A stretch of 64,000 nt of DNA from Oikopleura dioica. Its lineage: Eukaryota; Chordata; Appendicularia; Copelata; Oikopleuridae. The position numbers and the translations under genes were made by a program. Numbering within the stretch: the stretch's first letter is position 1; each line of letters starts with the position of its first letter. The stretch spans positions 67,001 through 131,000 of the forward strand of contig OU015567.1 in the NCBI GenBank assembly GCA_907165135.1. The letters run 5' to 3'. A model generated the notes under the pieces. It was not told where the DNA came from. It did no database searches and worked only from the letters and a program-made list of their open reading frames with translations. This document shows, in pieces, positions 11,339-21,640 of this stretch.

Positions 11339-12898
11339 CAGACCGCGTAAAAACGAAGCTTTTCGTGAATGAATACGCAAATTATTAGCATCAAGAATCA
11401 TGAAAAATTTCTTTAAATTTAATAAATGCTCCTCTTCCGTTTTGCTATGAACTAAAAGATCATCCATATAGGGTAAAATTGCTGTTTTATCTACCCCTTT
11501 CAAGGCTTGGTCAATGATTCGCATGAAAAAAGCGGGCGCATTGCGGCAGCCCATCGGCATTCTCAAAAATCTAAATTGGCCGTGTTCAGTCGTAAACGCT
11601 GTCTTGTTTTTCGACTCTTCAGTCAATTCTATTTGATGAAAGCCTTTGATGAGATCGACCGAACTAAAAATTTTGCTATTCTCCAAATAAGATAGTGAGT
11701 CTTCTAAATTTGGCAAGGGATGATGAATTTGTATTGTTGCATCGTTAAGCTTTCGAAAATCAATTACGAGGCGCCATCGCCCGTCTTTTTTTCTGACCAA
11801 TATTGCAGGGCTATTCCAGGGGCTCGTACATTTTTCGATTATTTTATTCCCCGTAAATTTATCCAAAATATTTTTCCATTCCCGACGCAAACTAAATGGT
11901 TGTCTATAAGGCTGTGAAGAAATCGGGCACTGTGTATTTGTATCAATTGAAAATTTTTCAATAGAACACGCAGGAAGGGGATCATCATCATCAAGAAATA
12001 AATGTGTAACAATGTCTAAAAGGGCGTAAAAATCTTTTTCTACTTCTGGCGAGTTAATTTTACCGACTGAGATATTTTCCATATTTTTATTATTTGTGTT
12101 TTTGATTTGGGCAATTTCGACTATTTCATGTAATTTAGCAAAAACTGTTCCAGCTGGAATACGAATTGTTGTGTCTGTTGGATTAATAACGAGTAACCGA
12201 AAAATTGGGGAGTCTTTATCAACAATTTGTAAACTTGGAATAAGTTGCAGTTTTGAATTTCCGAGATTTGAATTTTCAAACGAGAGACTCATAGTTTTAT
12301 TGAAATTTTTAACCGAAAGATCAATTAATCTTTCTGATTTTCCTCTGAAGGAAAACGTTTCTGTTGAGAATGCGTCATATTCTTCAATCGACTCATTTCT
12401 TAAATTATCAGTAGCATTTTCATCCGAACTAATTAAATTAAGATTCGCGAACCGTTCAACCGGGCCTGCTTGAATCAATTTTTTACGATGAAGATTTATC
12501 AAAATTTCATTATCAAGAATCGCTGGCACTCCCAAAATAGGGCTAAGGTTATCCGAGACCACATAAAACCAGGACTTCCCCCAGGAAACATTTTCAATAA
12601 TAAATTCGGTTTCGATTTTGCCAAAAATTTCAATTTTTCCGCCGGTATAATTAACCGCCTCCATTTTTGTTTTTTCAATTTTTTTGTTTTTTGGAACATA
12701 TTTTTTACAAATACAATTTAATTGTGAGCCTGTGTCAAGTAAAAAACGTACATGTGAATCAAAAATTTTAGCATTTACAAAAAATTGCTCGCCAATTTTA
12801 TTTACAGAAATTTTCGGGATTGAAATTTGACCAGAATTTGTCCCGAAATTTAGTTTTTTTGCTCGACAGATCCCTGTTTCTCCCGACGCTTCAAACAA
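11339..12898 (-). pseudogene. pol: pol of B: protease and reverse transcriptase
   Basis: The frame overlaps the end of gag by 49 bases in the -1 frame. The aspartic protease active site DTGS is about residue 55-58 of this frame, followed by an ILGVPAI strand and turn. Reverse transcriptase motifs include WNSPAILVRKKDG, the FRKLND strand, RMPMGCRNAP and the catalytic YMDD at about 11460-11475. No start codon is needed if it is made by -1 frameshifting from gag. The frame ends at a homopolymer frameshift in the thumb. Confidence 0.9.
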
Positions 12899-13902
12899 TT
12901 TCTAGAAATGTGACCAAACCCATCACATTCAAAACATTTAATCTTAGGGCAACGCGGTTTAGTATGACCCCATTGATTACAATTACGACAGAAAGGGCTG
13001 CTCTGGGGGAGTCTGGGGATATCCAAATGGATATGGGGGAATTGCCGAGGGCGTTTGGGGCACGGGCTTATTTGTGATCTCCCTCTTTTCAATTTCGAGC
13101 TTTGCTACAGTCGCAGTCAACTGTTTGATCATGTCTGAGAGCTCTGAATTTTTGCGCTCATAATTAGCTTCCATTTGAGCGAGTCTTGAGTCAAGAATTT
13201 CACTTGTCTGATCGACAAAAGAGGCTAAATTCGTTTCAATCGAGGAAACACTGACACTCAAGAACCGCTCTCTGGAATCCAAAAAATCAGCAACTTCCTG
13301 AGCACTCTTTCTGTTATACCCATGATCTCGAAGAAATGACTTGTTGGCCGGTTCCAAACTTTTCATAAAATGAGCATCTGTTATAAACGAAACAGCGTCT
13401 AGTTTATCAGAAATAATTCCTGCAACCGTACGAATTCTCGTCAAATAAGAACCGAATTTTTCATTCATTTCGGACCGACGAGCCATATTTTCGAGTTCAT
13501 TTTGGGCCCGCTCCCGCTTCTCGTCCTCAGTTTCCTTGCCAAAAATAGTCTCTAAAAATTCAAAGGCCTTTTTCTCGGTCTCTAAATTTGCCATTTCCCG
13601 CCCGTGATTGCAAATAAAATCATGAGAGCAATTATTCCGAATACAGTCAACCGCCTGTCTTTCAAAAGCTTTTTCTAATTCAGCCCGATCGGACTCACGG
13701 TTATGATCTTGAATTGATTTTAAAAACAATTTTTCATGGCCGAAATTTTGTCAATCAAATTATTTTTAGAAATTTGAAATTCATAAGAAAGCATATTTGG
13801 CCGAAAATGTTGCCGAGAATTGAGGGAAGGGAATGGGGCAAAGAGAAAATCTTCGGGCCATTTTGTTACCTTGAAATTGGAGTCGCCGCTAGTGGTCGCC
13901 AT
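12850..13902 (-). pseudogene. gag: gag of B, frameshifted
   Basis: The start codon at 13902-13900 uses the last LTR base as its A and the first two primer-site bases as TG. The N-terminal part reads MATTSGDSNFK. A helical capsid-like region (13729-13150) and a coiled-coil segment (NYERKNSELSDMIKQL) follow. Two CCHC knuckles close the protein: CRNCNQWGHTKPRC and CFECDGFGHISRNC, the second in a different frame from the capsid region. Frame breaks fall near 13725 and near 13000-13090. The stop TAA at 12850-12852 immediately follows the slippery heptamer. Confidence 0.85.
12853..12859 (-). promoter_or_regulatory. Programmed -1 frameshift heptamer of B
   Basis: On the minus strand the gag frame reads caa aaa aac taa, so A AAA AAC is in the correct X XXY YYZ register and directly abuts the gag stop. 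Slipping one base back enters the protease frame at the KKLNFG residues. A AAA AAC is an established slippery sequence in retroviruses. Use in this element is inferred. Confidence 0.75.
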
Positions 13903-14959
13903 GATGCCAATTACTCTAATTTATGACTCTCTAATCTAAGTGCGTCTTGCAAAGGATGAGGCCTTAAAATACGAAACGTGGCTTTATTATTTTGGTTATG
14001 AAGAGAGTGAAATTTCAATACAAATTTTTCCGAATTGCAAATTTTGCAGGTGCAAATATTTCCAAATAAGGCATTTCGCGCATTTCGCGCATATGTTTTT
14101 CTTTCCAATAATGACGCGGCGCTTTCGCGCCATTGTTATTTTCTTTTCATCAAATTGTTCGTAATCGCCACGCTCGTAATTATTGTTTTTTCTTGGTCAA
14201 ATTTAATTTAAAATCATATCAAGAGATCAACTTCCCACTATGTGGCCATATCACTCTTGATAGAATTTTTTATCAATTTTAATTTTACTTGGTCCAAGTC
14301 CGTTTCCATAATCGTTGTCAGTCCATTGCGTCGTCGTTGTCGTCGTTGTAGTAGCTGGAGGTGTCGCCGCCATCGTTGAAGCTGCAGTTTTGTCGGTTTT
14401 GAGGAAAATGGTCAGTAGTCCTAAAGCGAGCCAAAAAGTGTTCAATCAATTTTGCCTACCAGGAGCACTTACAGACAGCGCCATCCCGCGGGTCACGGGG
14501 TCACACTGTCAAGCCGCAGGAGCGGAACTCAGCTAGAGGATGATAATTCATGCAACAGCTCCGTTGAAATCATAGAAGAGAGCCAATTGAAGTATTTTCC
14601 TATAAGCAGAATAATGCATTTCCAAAGCAGTCCGAGTCGTTGTTGATATCAAGGAAGAGACGAATTGTTTCATCAAAAATAATTACCAGTCAGAAAGAAT
14701 AAATTGAACATTAGAAAGTTAAATAAAACCGCCGAAACGGGTGGCTAAGGTGCCTTCAGAGAATGTTAAATAACGCGTACGTTATAAATGAGAAATATAG
14801 ATTTTGATGAACTCATGCTATCCAAAGATTTGGCTCCATAAATCTTCAGTTCGTTTAACTAGTGATTTTCATGCAAAATCAACCTAATTGGCGAAATTCG
14901 GGCCGTGAGTGGAAGGATTCAATTTTTATCTTTTATGTTCTTTTTCGCTATTCTTATCA
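13902..14959 (-). repeat. 5' LTR of element B
   Basis: It is 1058 bases, starting TGATAAGAATAGCG on the minus strand and ending GGCATCA. It holds the hairpin at 14217-14262, AATAAAGCCACG near 13978-13988, and an open frame (14445 down to 14251) with a hydrophobic N-terminus and a run of threonines ending inside the hairpin arm. The primer-binding region TGGCGACCACTAGCGG follows at 13901. Confidence 0.93.
14217..14262 (-). other. LTR hairpin, B family
   Basis: The 46-base element has a 9-bp outer stem TATCAAGAG/CTCTTGATA and the core GGCCACATAGTGGGAAG. The innermost pair is C-G here where the A/E family has T-A. The same element is present at 7432-7477 in the other LTR. Confidence 0.75.
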
Positions 14960-15293
14960 ATGACCATCGAAAAAAAAATTTTTTGAATTTTTTCTGTTGG
15001 GTTTGAGAGGCTCAGAATCAACCAAAATGACGCTCGGAAGACGGCAGAAACGCTGCAAATAAAATAAGGGCAAAAACGAAATTTCAAAATTTTGACCTCG
15101 TTTTTGGGCGATTCATGATAACGATGACCATCGAAAAAATTTTTTGAATTTTTTCTGTTGGGTTTGAGAGGCTAAGAATCAACCAAAATGACGCTCGGAA
15201 GACGACAGAAACGCTGCAAATAAAATAAGAGCAAAAAACGAATTTTCAAAATTTTGACCTCATTTTTGGGCGATTCATGATAACGATGACCAT
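14960..15293. repeat. Satellite block 2 (two monomers)
   Basis: Two monomers lie between element B and the C compound. The block starts with the ATGAC duplication of B and ends with ACCAT at 15289-15293, which is repeated at 21641-21645 on the far side of the C compound. Confidence 0.95.
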
Positions 15294-16081
15294 TAATATC
15301 GATACGGCAGAAGAACATAAAAATAAAAATTGAATTATCCTTCAATCACGGCCAAATTACGCTAACTCGGATAGATTTTTGAATCTTTCACAAATCGAAT
15401 GTAAAACTTGAAATCTTGAGCCGATTTCATGAATCGCCAGCATGAGTTCATCATAATCCCTCTTATTCTCTGTAGCGTACGCGCTATTTCACTTCATTTT
15501 AGGCACATTAGCCAACCGTCTTCGGGCGTTAAAATCTCACTCTTTTAGGAACGCATGAATATTCAACCCTTTTCTATTGGAAACAACTCTCAATTCATTT
15601 TAGTTCTAAATTCTCTTTCTAGTTCAAATTAATCCCTTCTTATTTTGCTGTTTAAAACGATTCTCAAGCTTCAACCTGGAAAAGCTAAAAAACGACGGAT
15701 TCTTCCTTGATTTCACCCTGGACCATTTGTATGAATATTCATCCCCAGCTGAGTTCCGCTTTTGCGGCTTGACAGTGTGACCCCGTGCTCCGCGGGATGG
15801 CGCTGTCAGTAACTGCTCCTGGTAGGCGTTTTTGTTTGAACCCTTTTTGGCTCGATTAAGGACGAATGGCTATCATCTTTAAAAACGACAAAACTGCACG
15901 TTCTACAACGACGACAACTGCTCCATCAACGAAAACGACAACGAACGGACTGACAACGATTTTGGACATGGACTGATAACGGCTTCTTATCAAAAGTGAT
16001 ACGGCAACATAGTTGGAAGTTGATCTCTTGATAAGTCAAAATGATGATATGGGAATCGGCTGCTTCTTGCGTAACAATCAC
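15294..16081 (+). repeat. Diverged, truncated LTR (B/D-like)
   Basis: The segment starts TAATATCG (a decayed TGATA end) at a satellite junction. It resembles the B LTR in sense orientation in its first bases (AGAACATAAAA...), its CGTACGCG motif, the block near GACAGTGTGACCCCGTG, and the ACN-rich tract at about 15910-15960. Its hairpin is at 15986-16035. Beyond that, similarity stops and the C LTR begins at 16082. Confidence 0.75.
15986..16035 (+). other. LTR hairpin, diverged copy
   Basis: The outer stem is CTTATCA...TGATAAG with internal mismatches. The core is GGCAACATAGTTGGAAG: the second core pair is A-T here versus C-G in B, changed on both sides. Confidence 0.65.
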
Positions 16082-17222
16082 TGATACCTTCCGAATAAAT
16101 AACAAAAATCAAAAAAAAAAATACAAAAAAATGAATAAAAAATGTTGCTCAAATATAAAAGCCCATAGTGCATGTTAATCAAAGAAAAATCAATAAGAGC
16201 CATATTGATTTTCCCTTGGGCCCTTAACTAAGTGGGTAAAGTTTTTGCTAATTTAATCAAAGGAAAATTAAGGGTTCAAGGGCTTTTACAAAATAATTAC
16301 TGGTTAGGGATTTTAGTTCGCATATTCTGCACGTACGCGTGTATCACATCAATTTATTATTGCATGAAAAGGATGATCGTTAAAACGTTAAAAATCACAT
16401 ATATCTATGCCTTTATTTACAGTGTTGATTGTAAATAAAAGTATAAGAAATTCTTAGGAAAATTTTATCTGAAAAAATATTTGTTTCTGTCATAAAAATC
16501 AACGAACCGCTGGGGAACGACTGCTGCTTTTCTTCCTTGATTTCGACGACGTTGGGACCTATCATCCTTACATGCTTCGCTTCCACGAAAGTGGCTGTTC
16601 GCAAAGTAGCCTGGAGCAGAATATCTCAATATGGCCAACCGCGAACATAAGCGCGACATGGTAATCAAAACTGTCGAGCCCGTTACGGCTGCTTTTAAAT
16701 TTTCTGACCAAAAAACAAAGATGGCAACTACACAACGAGCCGATGGCAGAGACAACGACGACTTCTACTTCTACAACACTTTGGACAACGATAAAAACGC
16801 TTGGAACGACTACGATTTGCTTAACGGCTTTGGAAACCCAGAAATACTTTCACAATCGGTGGGTCACATAGTGAGAAAGCCGGTTTTGAGAGTGATTTCA
16901 AGAAAATGCGCCAGCTGTGGCAAAGAAAAATACAAAAAAAAATGAAATTTGAAAAAGACGAAAATTATGTAACCACAATCATTGGGGTTACATAACGAAG
17001 ATTATGAAAATTATATAATGGCTATTTTGCCTTTGGATAAATTGAAAATGAAAAATTTCATCAGAAAGTTACATAATGCGAAAGACAATTGACGTAAATG
17101 GCGCCATGACTTCTTAACAATGGAAATCCAGCGCAAACCGGTTGGCAAAAACTTGACCTTCTCCATTTTCAAAAATTGATCCTCATTCTTGATCTTTCAA
17201 TAAATCACCAACAGCAAATAAA
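16082..17222 (+). repeat. 5' LTR of C, truncated
   Basis: It begins TGATACCTTCCG and matches 20176 onward almost base for base, differing mostly in homopolymer lengths, up to AGCAAATAAA at about 17222. There it switches to pol sequence while the other LTR continues for more than 300 bases. It contains the hairpin at 16847-16892 and the ACN-rich tract near 16760-16815. Confidence 0.88.
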
Positions 17223-20108
17223 AATCTCGGAAAAAGCTCTAGAATTATTTATTCCACCGATTTCTGGGGGTAAATTTGTGGTCGAGTGTGATGCAAGCGA
17301 TCGGAGTTTCGGAGGAGTTCTATATTTATGCGCGGAAAAGATTCCATCTGAAAACCATGTTCATAATTCCGGCTGTCTACGGCCATGCGCATATCACAGT
17401 GGTAATTTTTCTGACACACAGATCAAGTATACGATTTTTGAAAAAGAAATTTTGGCTTCTAGAATTTGCATAAATAAGTGGAGCGTCTATCTGAAATATA
17501 CAAATTTTGATCTTATAACAGACAATGGAAATATGAAATATCTCAATTCGCTAAAAACAAATAATTCCCGTATTCAAAGATGGATAGCTGAGCTTATGAC
17601 CTTTAATTATAAAATTCTCCAGAAACCATCAAGTGCGCTTAAAATTTCAGATTATCTCTCAAGATACCCGGGAAAAACCGAAAAAGCGGCAATTTCTCTT
17701 ATCAAAATTGATACCAAAAATTTTATTGAGCTTCAAAACTTGACCCGATCTTACGGCTTATAAGACAATACGTCGGAATTGACAGATGGCCGAATAATCC
17801 GACGGAAAAAATTTCATATTATTTATTGCACCGGAAAAATTTATGTTTTCTCGAATCAGGGAGCTTATCCTAAGGGAAGGGAATCTAGACAAATTCTGCG
17901 TTCCAGAAGTTTTGCGTTCTGACCTTATGCGTGAATATCATGAAGGGGGTCACTCTGGAATAGAAATTACATTTTCAAAATTAAATCAAAAGTATTTTTG
18001 GGAAAAAATGCGCCAAGATGTAGTCGAGTTTATTAGATCATGCAAATACTGTCAATTAAATAAACCAAACTGTAATCCGAATAAAGCCGCCCCAAAGACA
18101 TTTCCATCTCCAACAGGGCCGTATCAACAAATGGGCTTTGATATGATCGGTCCTCTTCGGCCAACGGACAGTGGGAATATTTATATTTTTACTGCTATTG
18201 ATTTTTTCAGCAAAAAAAGCTTATGGGGTACCACTTAATTCTAAAAAATCAGAATATCTCCTCGATAAATTTAAGTCTATTCTTTTTTCAAACCCTTTCT
18301 TTCCCAAGTTGTTAATTTTCGATAACGCCCCTGAATTTTCAAAAATTCGTGAATTTTGTGCGGAAAATAATATTGAACTTAAAAACAGTCCACCAAGACA
18401 TCCAGCAACTAATGGTAGTGTCGAAAATTTTAATCGAACTCTTAAGAGCCGGCTTAAAGCCCGATGTCAGTTTAATAATTGGGACCGTTATCTTTCGGAA
18501 ACTCTTCACGAAATAAATAGTTCTAAGCATTCAGTCACAAAATTTTCTCCGTTTTCAATTGAAACAGGAATCGAGGTTCCACACTTTTTGAATGACCCCA
18601 ATTGGAGACAGTATAGGGATAAAATAAATATTGATTTTAAAGCAATTAAACACAATATTGATGAAGAAAAATCTCGGAGATGCGCAAGGCTCAAAAATGA
18701 AAAATTTCAAGAATACGCCCTCAATGAAAAAGTCTTGCTAAGAAATTTTCGATCAAACGACCCCCCATTTATTGGCCCCTACATAATTATTAATAAAACC
18801 CCTACGGTGTATTCTTGTAAAAATTTAGAGACAGGAAAAATTCTAATTCGCCACGCGAACGACTTAAGAAAATTTCATGAGCGCCAAGATAAAATCTCTC
18901 CAAAAATAGAGCATGATAATAATGAAATAGTAAGGGATGGGCACGAGGATAAAAATTCAATTGAGGGGTTTAGATATGTTGAGTTTTTCTCCGTCACAGC
19001 TGAAGAGCAATCGAAGTTAGAATTGCGTAAAGATTCATTTTCGGATTTAGAATCATCAATAACCGAATCGAGCTCCGATAGTTTAGACATTGAGGAATTC
19101 AAAAATTCTCTCGTTTTAAGGGATTACGAAAATTTAATTAATTTAAATATAATTGATATTTTTAAAGAGGCTTATCTCGAGGTTAAGGGAATCCGACAAA
19201 CTGATCAGGCCAATATTCAAAATGTAAGGGAAATCAGCGGGAAAGATGACATTTTCGACGAGACCTCAACGGAGGACCTGGAGATAGTAGCGGGTTCATC
19301 GGCAATATTACCTTGTAGAAATCAAACGGTTCGTCAGATTGAATTTTCGGGCGACTTAACATCATATGACAAACTTGATATAAGTGCTAATAGAAATGCA
19401 AAACGCGCGAGGGGAAGCTCTGGAGAATTGTCTGACATTCAAGATTTTAAAAGGCCCTTTTTTCACCCAAAAACAACAGATAAAACAGTACAAACTCGAC
19501 AACAAATCGATAGAACAATTTTAATGGACTCGGAAATAACGAACAGCTCCGTTCGATTACCAAAAACAAGAACAAACGAATTAATGAATGAAGCAGAAAT
19601 GCTTGATTTTGAAGGTTGCCAGATTGGAATAATTTTGGAAAACAAAAATGAAAATTTTTTTAACGAAGTTAGGCAGGGGTTGCATGATTTTAAAAAGAAT
19701 AAGAAAATCGGTAATGGGTTTATTCTGAAAATGTCTGAACTGCCGAAAGAAACATTGATATCGATCCTCGCTGATTTTGGCGAAACGCATTCTGCTTCAG
19801 ATAACAAATCCGAATTAGGTAATAAAGTGAAATTTTGGATTATCAAGAATCACAATAATTGGCAAAAATCAAGCTCGGGAGAGTTGCTTTTTCTAGCTAT
19901 TTTGCAAATAAAAAGAGAAACAACTCTTCCGCAGTTTTCTTTATACGAGCTCAAGTGTCTTTGCTCTTTTTATTCTCTTGAAAAAATTCCAAACTCATTT
20001 ATTAACAAAAAATCAAACATTCGTGAATTTATTATCGCTCAGTTTTCCTCTTTCTTTCCAAATCATCCGACAAAAAACGGTGAACTTGTTTTTTATCCGG
20101 ACACTTGA
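17223..20108 (+). pseudogene. pol: pol remnant of C: RNase H, integrase, SAP-like tail
   Basis: RNase H starts within a few residues of the deletion and shows VECDASDRSFGG near 17290, FEKEIL near 17440, ITDNGN near 17515 and SDYLSR near 17650. The frame breaks near 17743 and again near 18215-18225 at an A run. The integrase has the HHCC site (YHEGGHSG, then CKYCQ) near 17940-18050, FDMIGP near 18140, FDNAPEF near 18320, NGSVENFNR near 18415 and a GPY-like IGPY near 18770. The linker carries SYDKLDISANRN near 19365. The tail ends at 20108 with the two SAP-like modules. It lacks reverse transcriptase and cannot move alone. Confidence 0.88.
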
Positions 20109-20175
20109 GCTCGTTCTAGGGCTTCAAATATTCGAAGGCAAAAGATGCTCATTTAAGACCCTGGCGTGGCCATGG

Positions 20176-21640
20176 TGATACCTTCCGAATAAATAACAAA
20201 AATCAAAAAAAAAAAAATACAAAAAAAAATGAATAAAAAATGTTGCTCAAATATAAAAGCCCATAGTGCATGTTAATCAAAGAAAAAATCAATAAGAGCC
20301 ATATTGATTTTCCCTTGGGCCCTTAACTAAGTGGGTAAAGTTTTTTGCTAATTTAATCAAAGGAAAATTAAGGGTTCAAGGGCTTTTACAAAATAATTAC
20401 TGGTTAGGGATTTTAGTTCGCATATTCTGCACGTACGCGTGTATCACATCAATTTATTATTGCATGAAAAGGATGATCGTTAAAACGTTAAAAATCACAT
20501 ATATCTATGCCTTTATTTACAGTGTTGATTGTAAATAAAAGTATAAGAAATTCTTAGGAAAATTTTATCTGAAAAAATATTTGTTTCTGTCATAAAAATC
20601 AACGAACCGCTGGGGAACGACTGCTGCTTTTCTTCCTTGATTTCGACGACGTTGGGACCTATCATCCTTACATGCTTCGCTTCCACGAAAGTGGCTGTTC
20701 GCAAAGTAGCCTGGAGCAGAATATCTCAATATGGCCAACCGCGAACATAAGCGCGACATGGTAATCAAAACTGTCGAGCCCGTTACGGCTGCTTTTTTAG
20801 TTTTTCTGACCAAAAAACAAAGATGGCAACTACACAACGAGCCGATGGCAGAGACAACGACGACTTCTACTTCTACAACACTTTGGACAACGATAAAAAC
20901 GCTTGGAACGACTACGATTTGCTTAACGGCTTTGGAAACCCAGAAATACTTTCACAATCGGTGGGTCACATAGTGAGAAAGCCGGTTTTGAGAGTGATTT
21001 CAAGAAAATGCGCCAGCTGTGGCAAAGAAAAATACAGAAAAAAATGAAATTTGAAAAAGACGAAAATTATGTAACCACAATCATTGGGGTTACATAACGA
21101 AGATTATGAAAATTATATAATGGCTATTTTGCCTTTGGATAAATTGAAAATGAAAAATTTCATCAGAAAGTTACATAATGCGAAAGACAATTGACGTAAA
21201 TGGCGCCATGACTTCTTAACAATGGAAATCCAGCGCAAACCGGTTGGCAAAAACTTGACCTTCTCCATTTTCAAAAATTGATCCTCATTCTTGATCTTTC
21301 AATAAATCACCAACAGCAAATAAATTTTTTAGTATTTTATAGCAAGAATCGTTTTGAGAAAATAAGCAGGAATCGTATCAATCACTGCGGCGAAAATGAA
21401 GAAAACAACGAGAAAAACAAGAGCGCGAAATGCGCCGCGCAAAATCAAAACATCCGCGAAATACTTGGCGAAATGCCCTTATTTGGAAATTTTACCATCT
21501 GCGCGGAATTGAAATTTGAAAATTTGAAATTCGAAAATCATTCTCGATCTTACCAAATAAAATAGCGTCGATTCCTGAATTTTTAATTGTTTCCTTTGCA
21601 AGTTGCAGATTAGCTTAGAGAATCATCCCTTTCGGTATCA
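20176..21640 (+). repeat. 3' LTR of element C
   Basis: It is 1465 bases, from TGATACCTTCCG to CGGTATCA, preceded by AAAAGATGCTC and a GACCCTGG...CCATGG stem. The hairpin is at 20949-20994. A threonine-rich open frame (MAETTTTSTSTT...) ends with its TAG in the hairpin loop. The bases following 21640 are satellite. Confidence 0.88.
20949..20994 (+). other. LTR hairpin, C family
   Basis: The arms CTTTCACAATCGG and CCGGTTTTGAGAG pair at 12 of 13 positions counting two G-T pairs, around GGTCACATAGTGAGAAAG. The arms differ completely from those of B, D and E. The copy at 16847-16892 is the same. Confidence 0.72.

Larger units (their letters stand above)
7117..14959 (-). mobile_element. Ty3/gypsy retrotransposon B, full length
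   Basis: This 7.8-kb element lies on the minus strand. LTRs occupy 13902-14959 (5') and 7117-8175 (3'), with gag and pol between them. A perfect 5-base target duplication ATGAC flanks it at 7112-7116 and 14960-14964. The LTRs differ by about one indel and two substitutions that I can see (7153/13938 and 8104/14884), so the insertion is recent. Gag and pol are interrupted by several frameshifts. Confidence 0.95.
16082..21640 (+). mobile_element. Ty3/gypsy retrotransposon C, internally deleted
   Basis: This third family is bounded by a truncated 5' LTR (16082-17222) and a complete 3' LTR (20176-21640). The 5' LTR runs straight into RNase H at about 17222, so the LTR 3' end, gag, protease and reverse transcriptase are gone. 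The right end is followed by ACCAT, matching the ACCAT before 15294, not the bases before 16082. The compound 15294-21640 therefore behaves as one insertion footprint. Confidence 0.88.
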
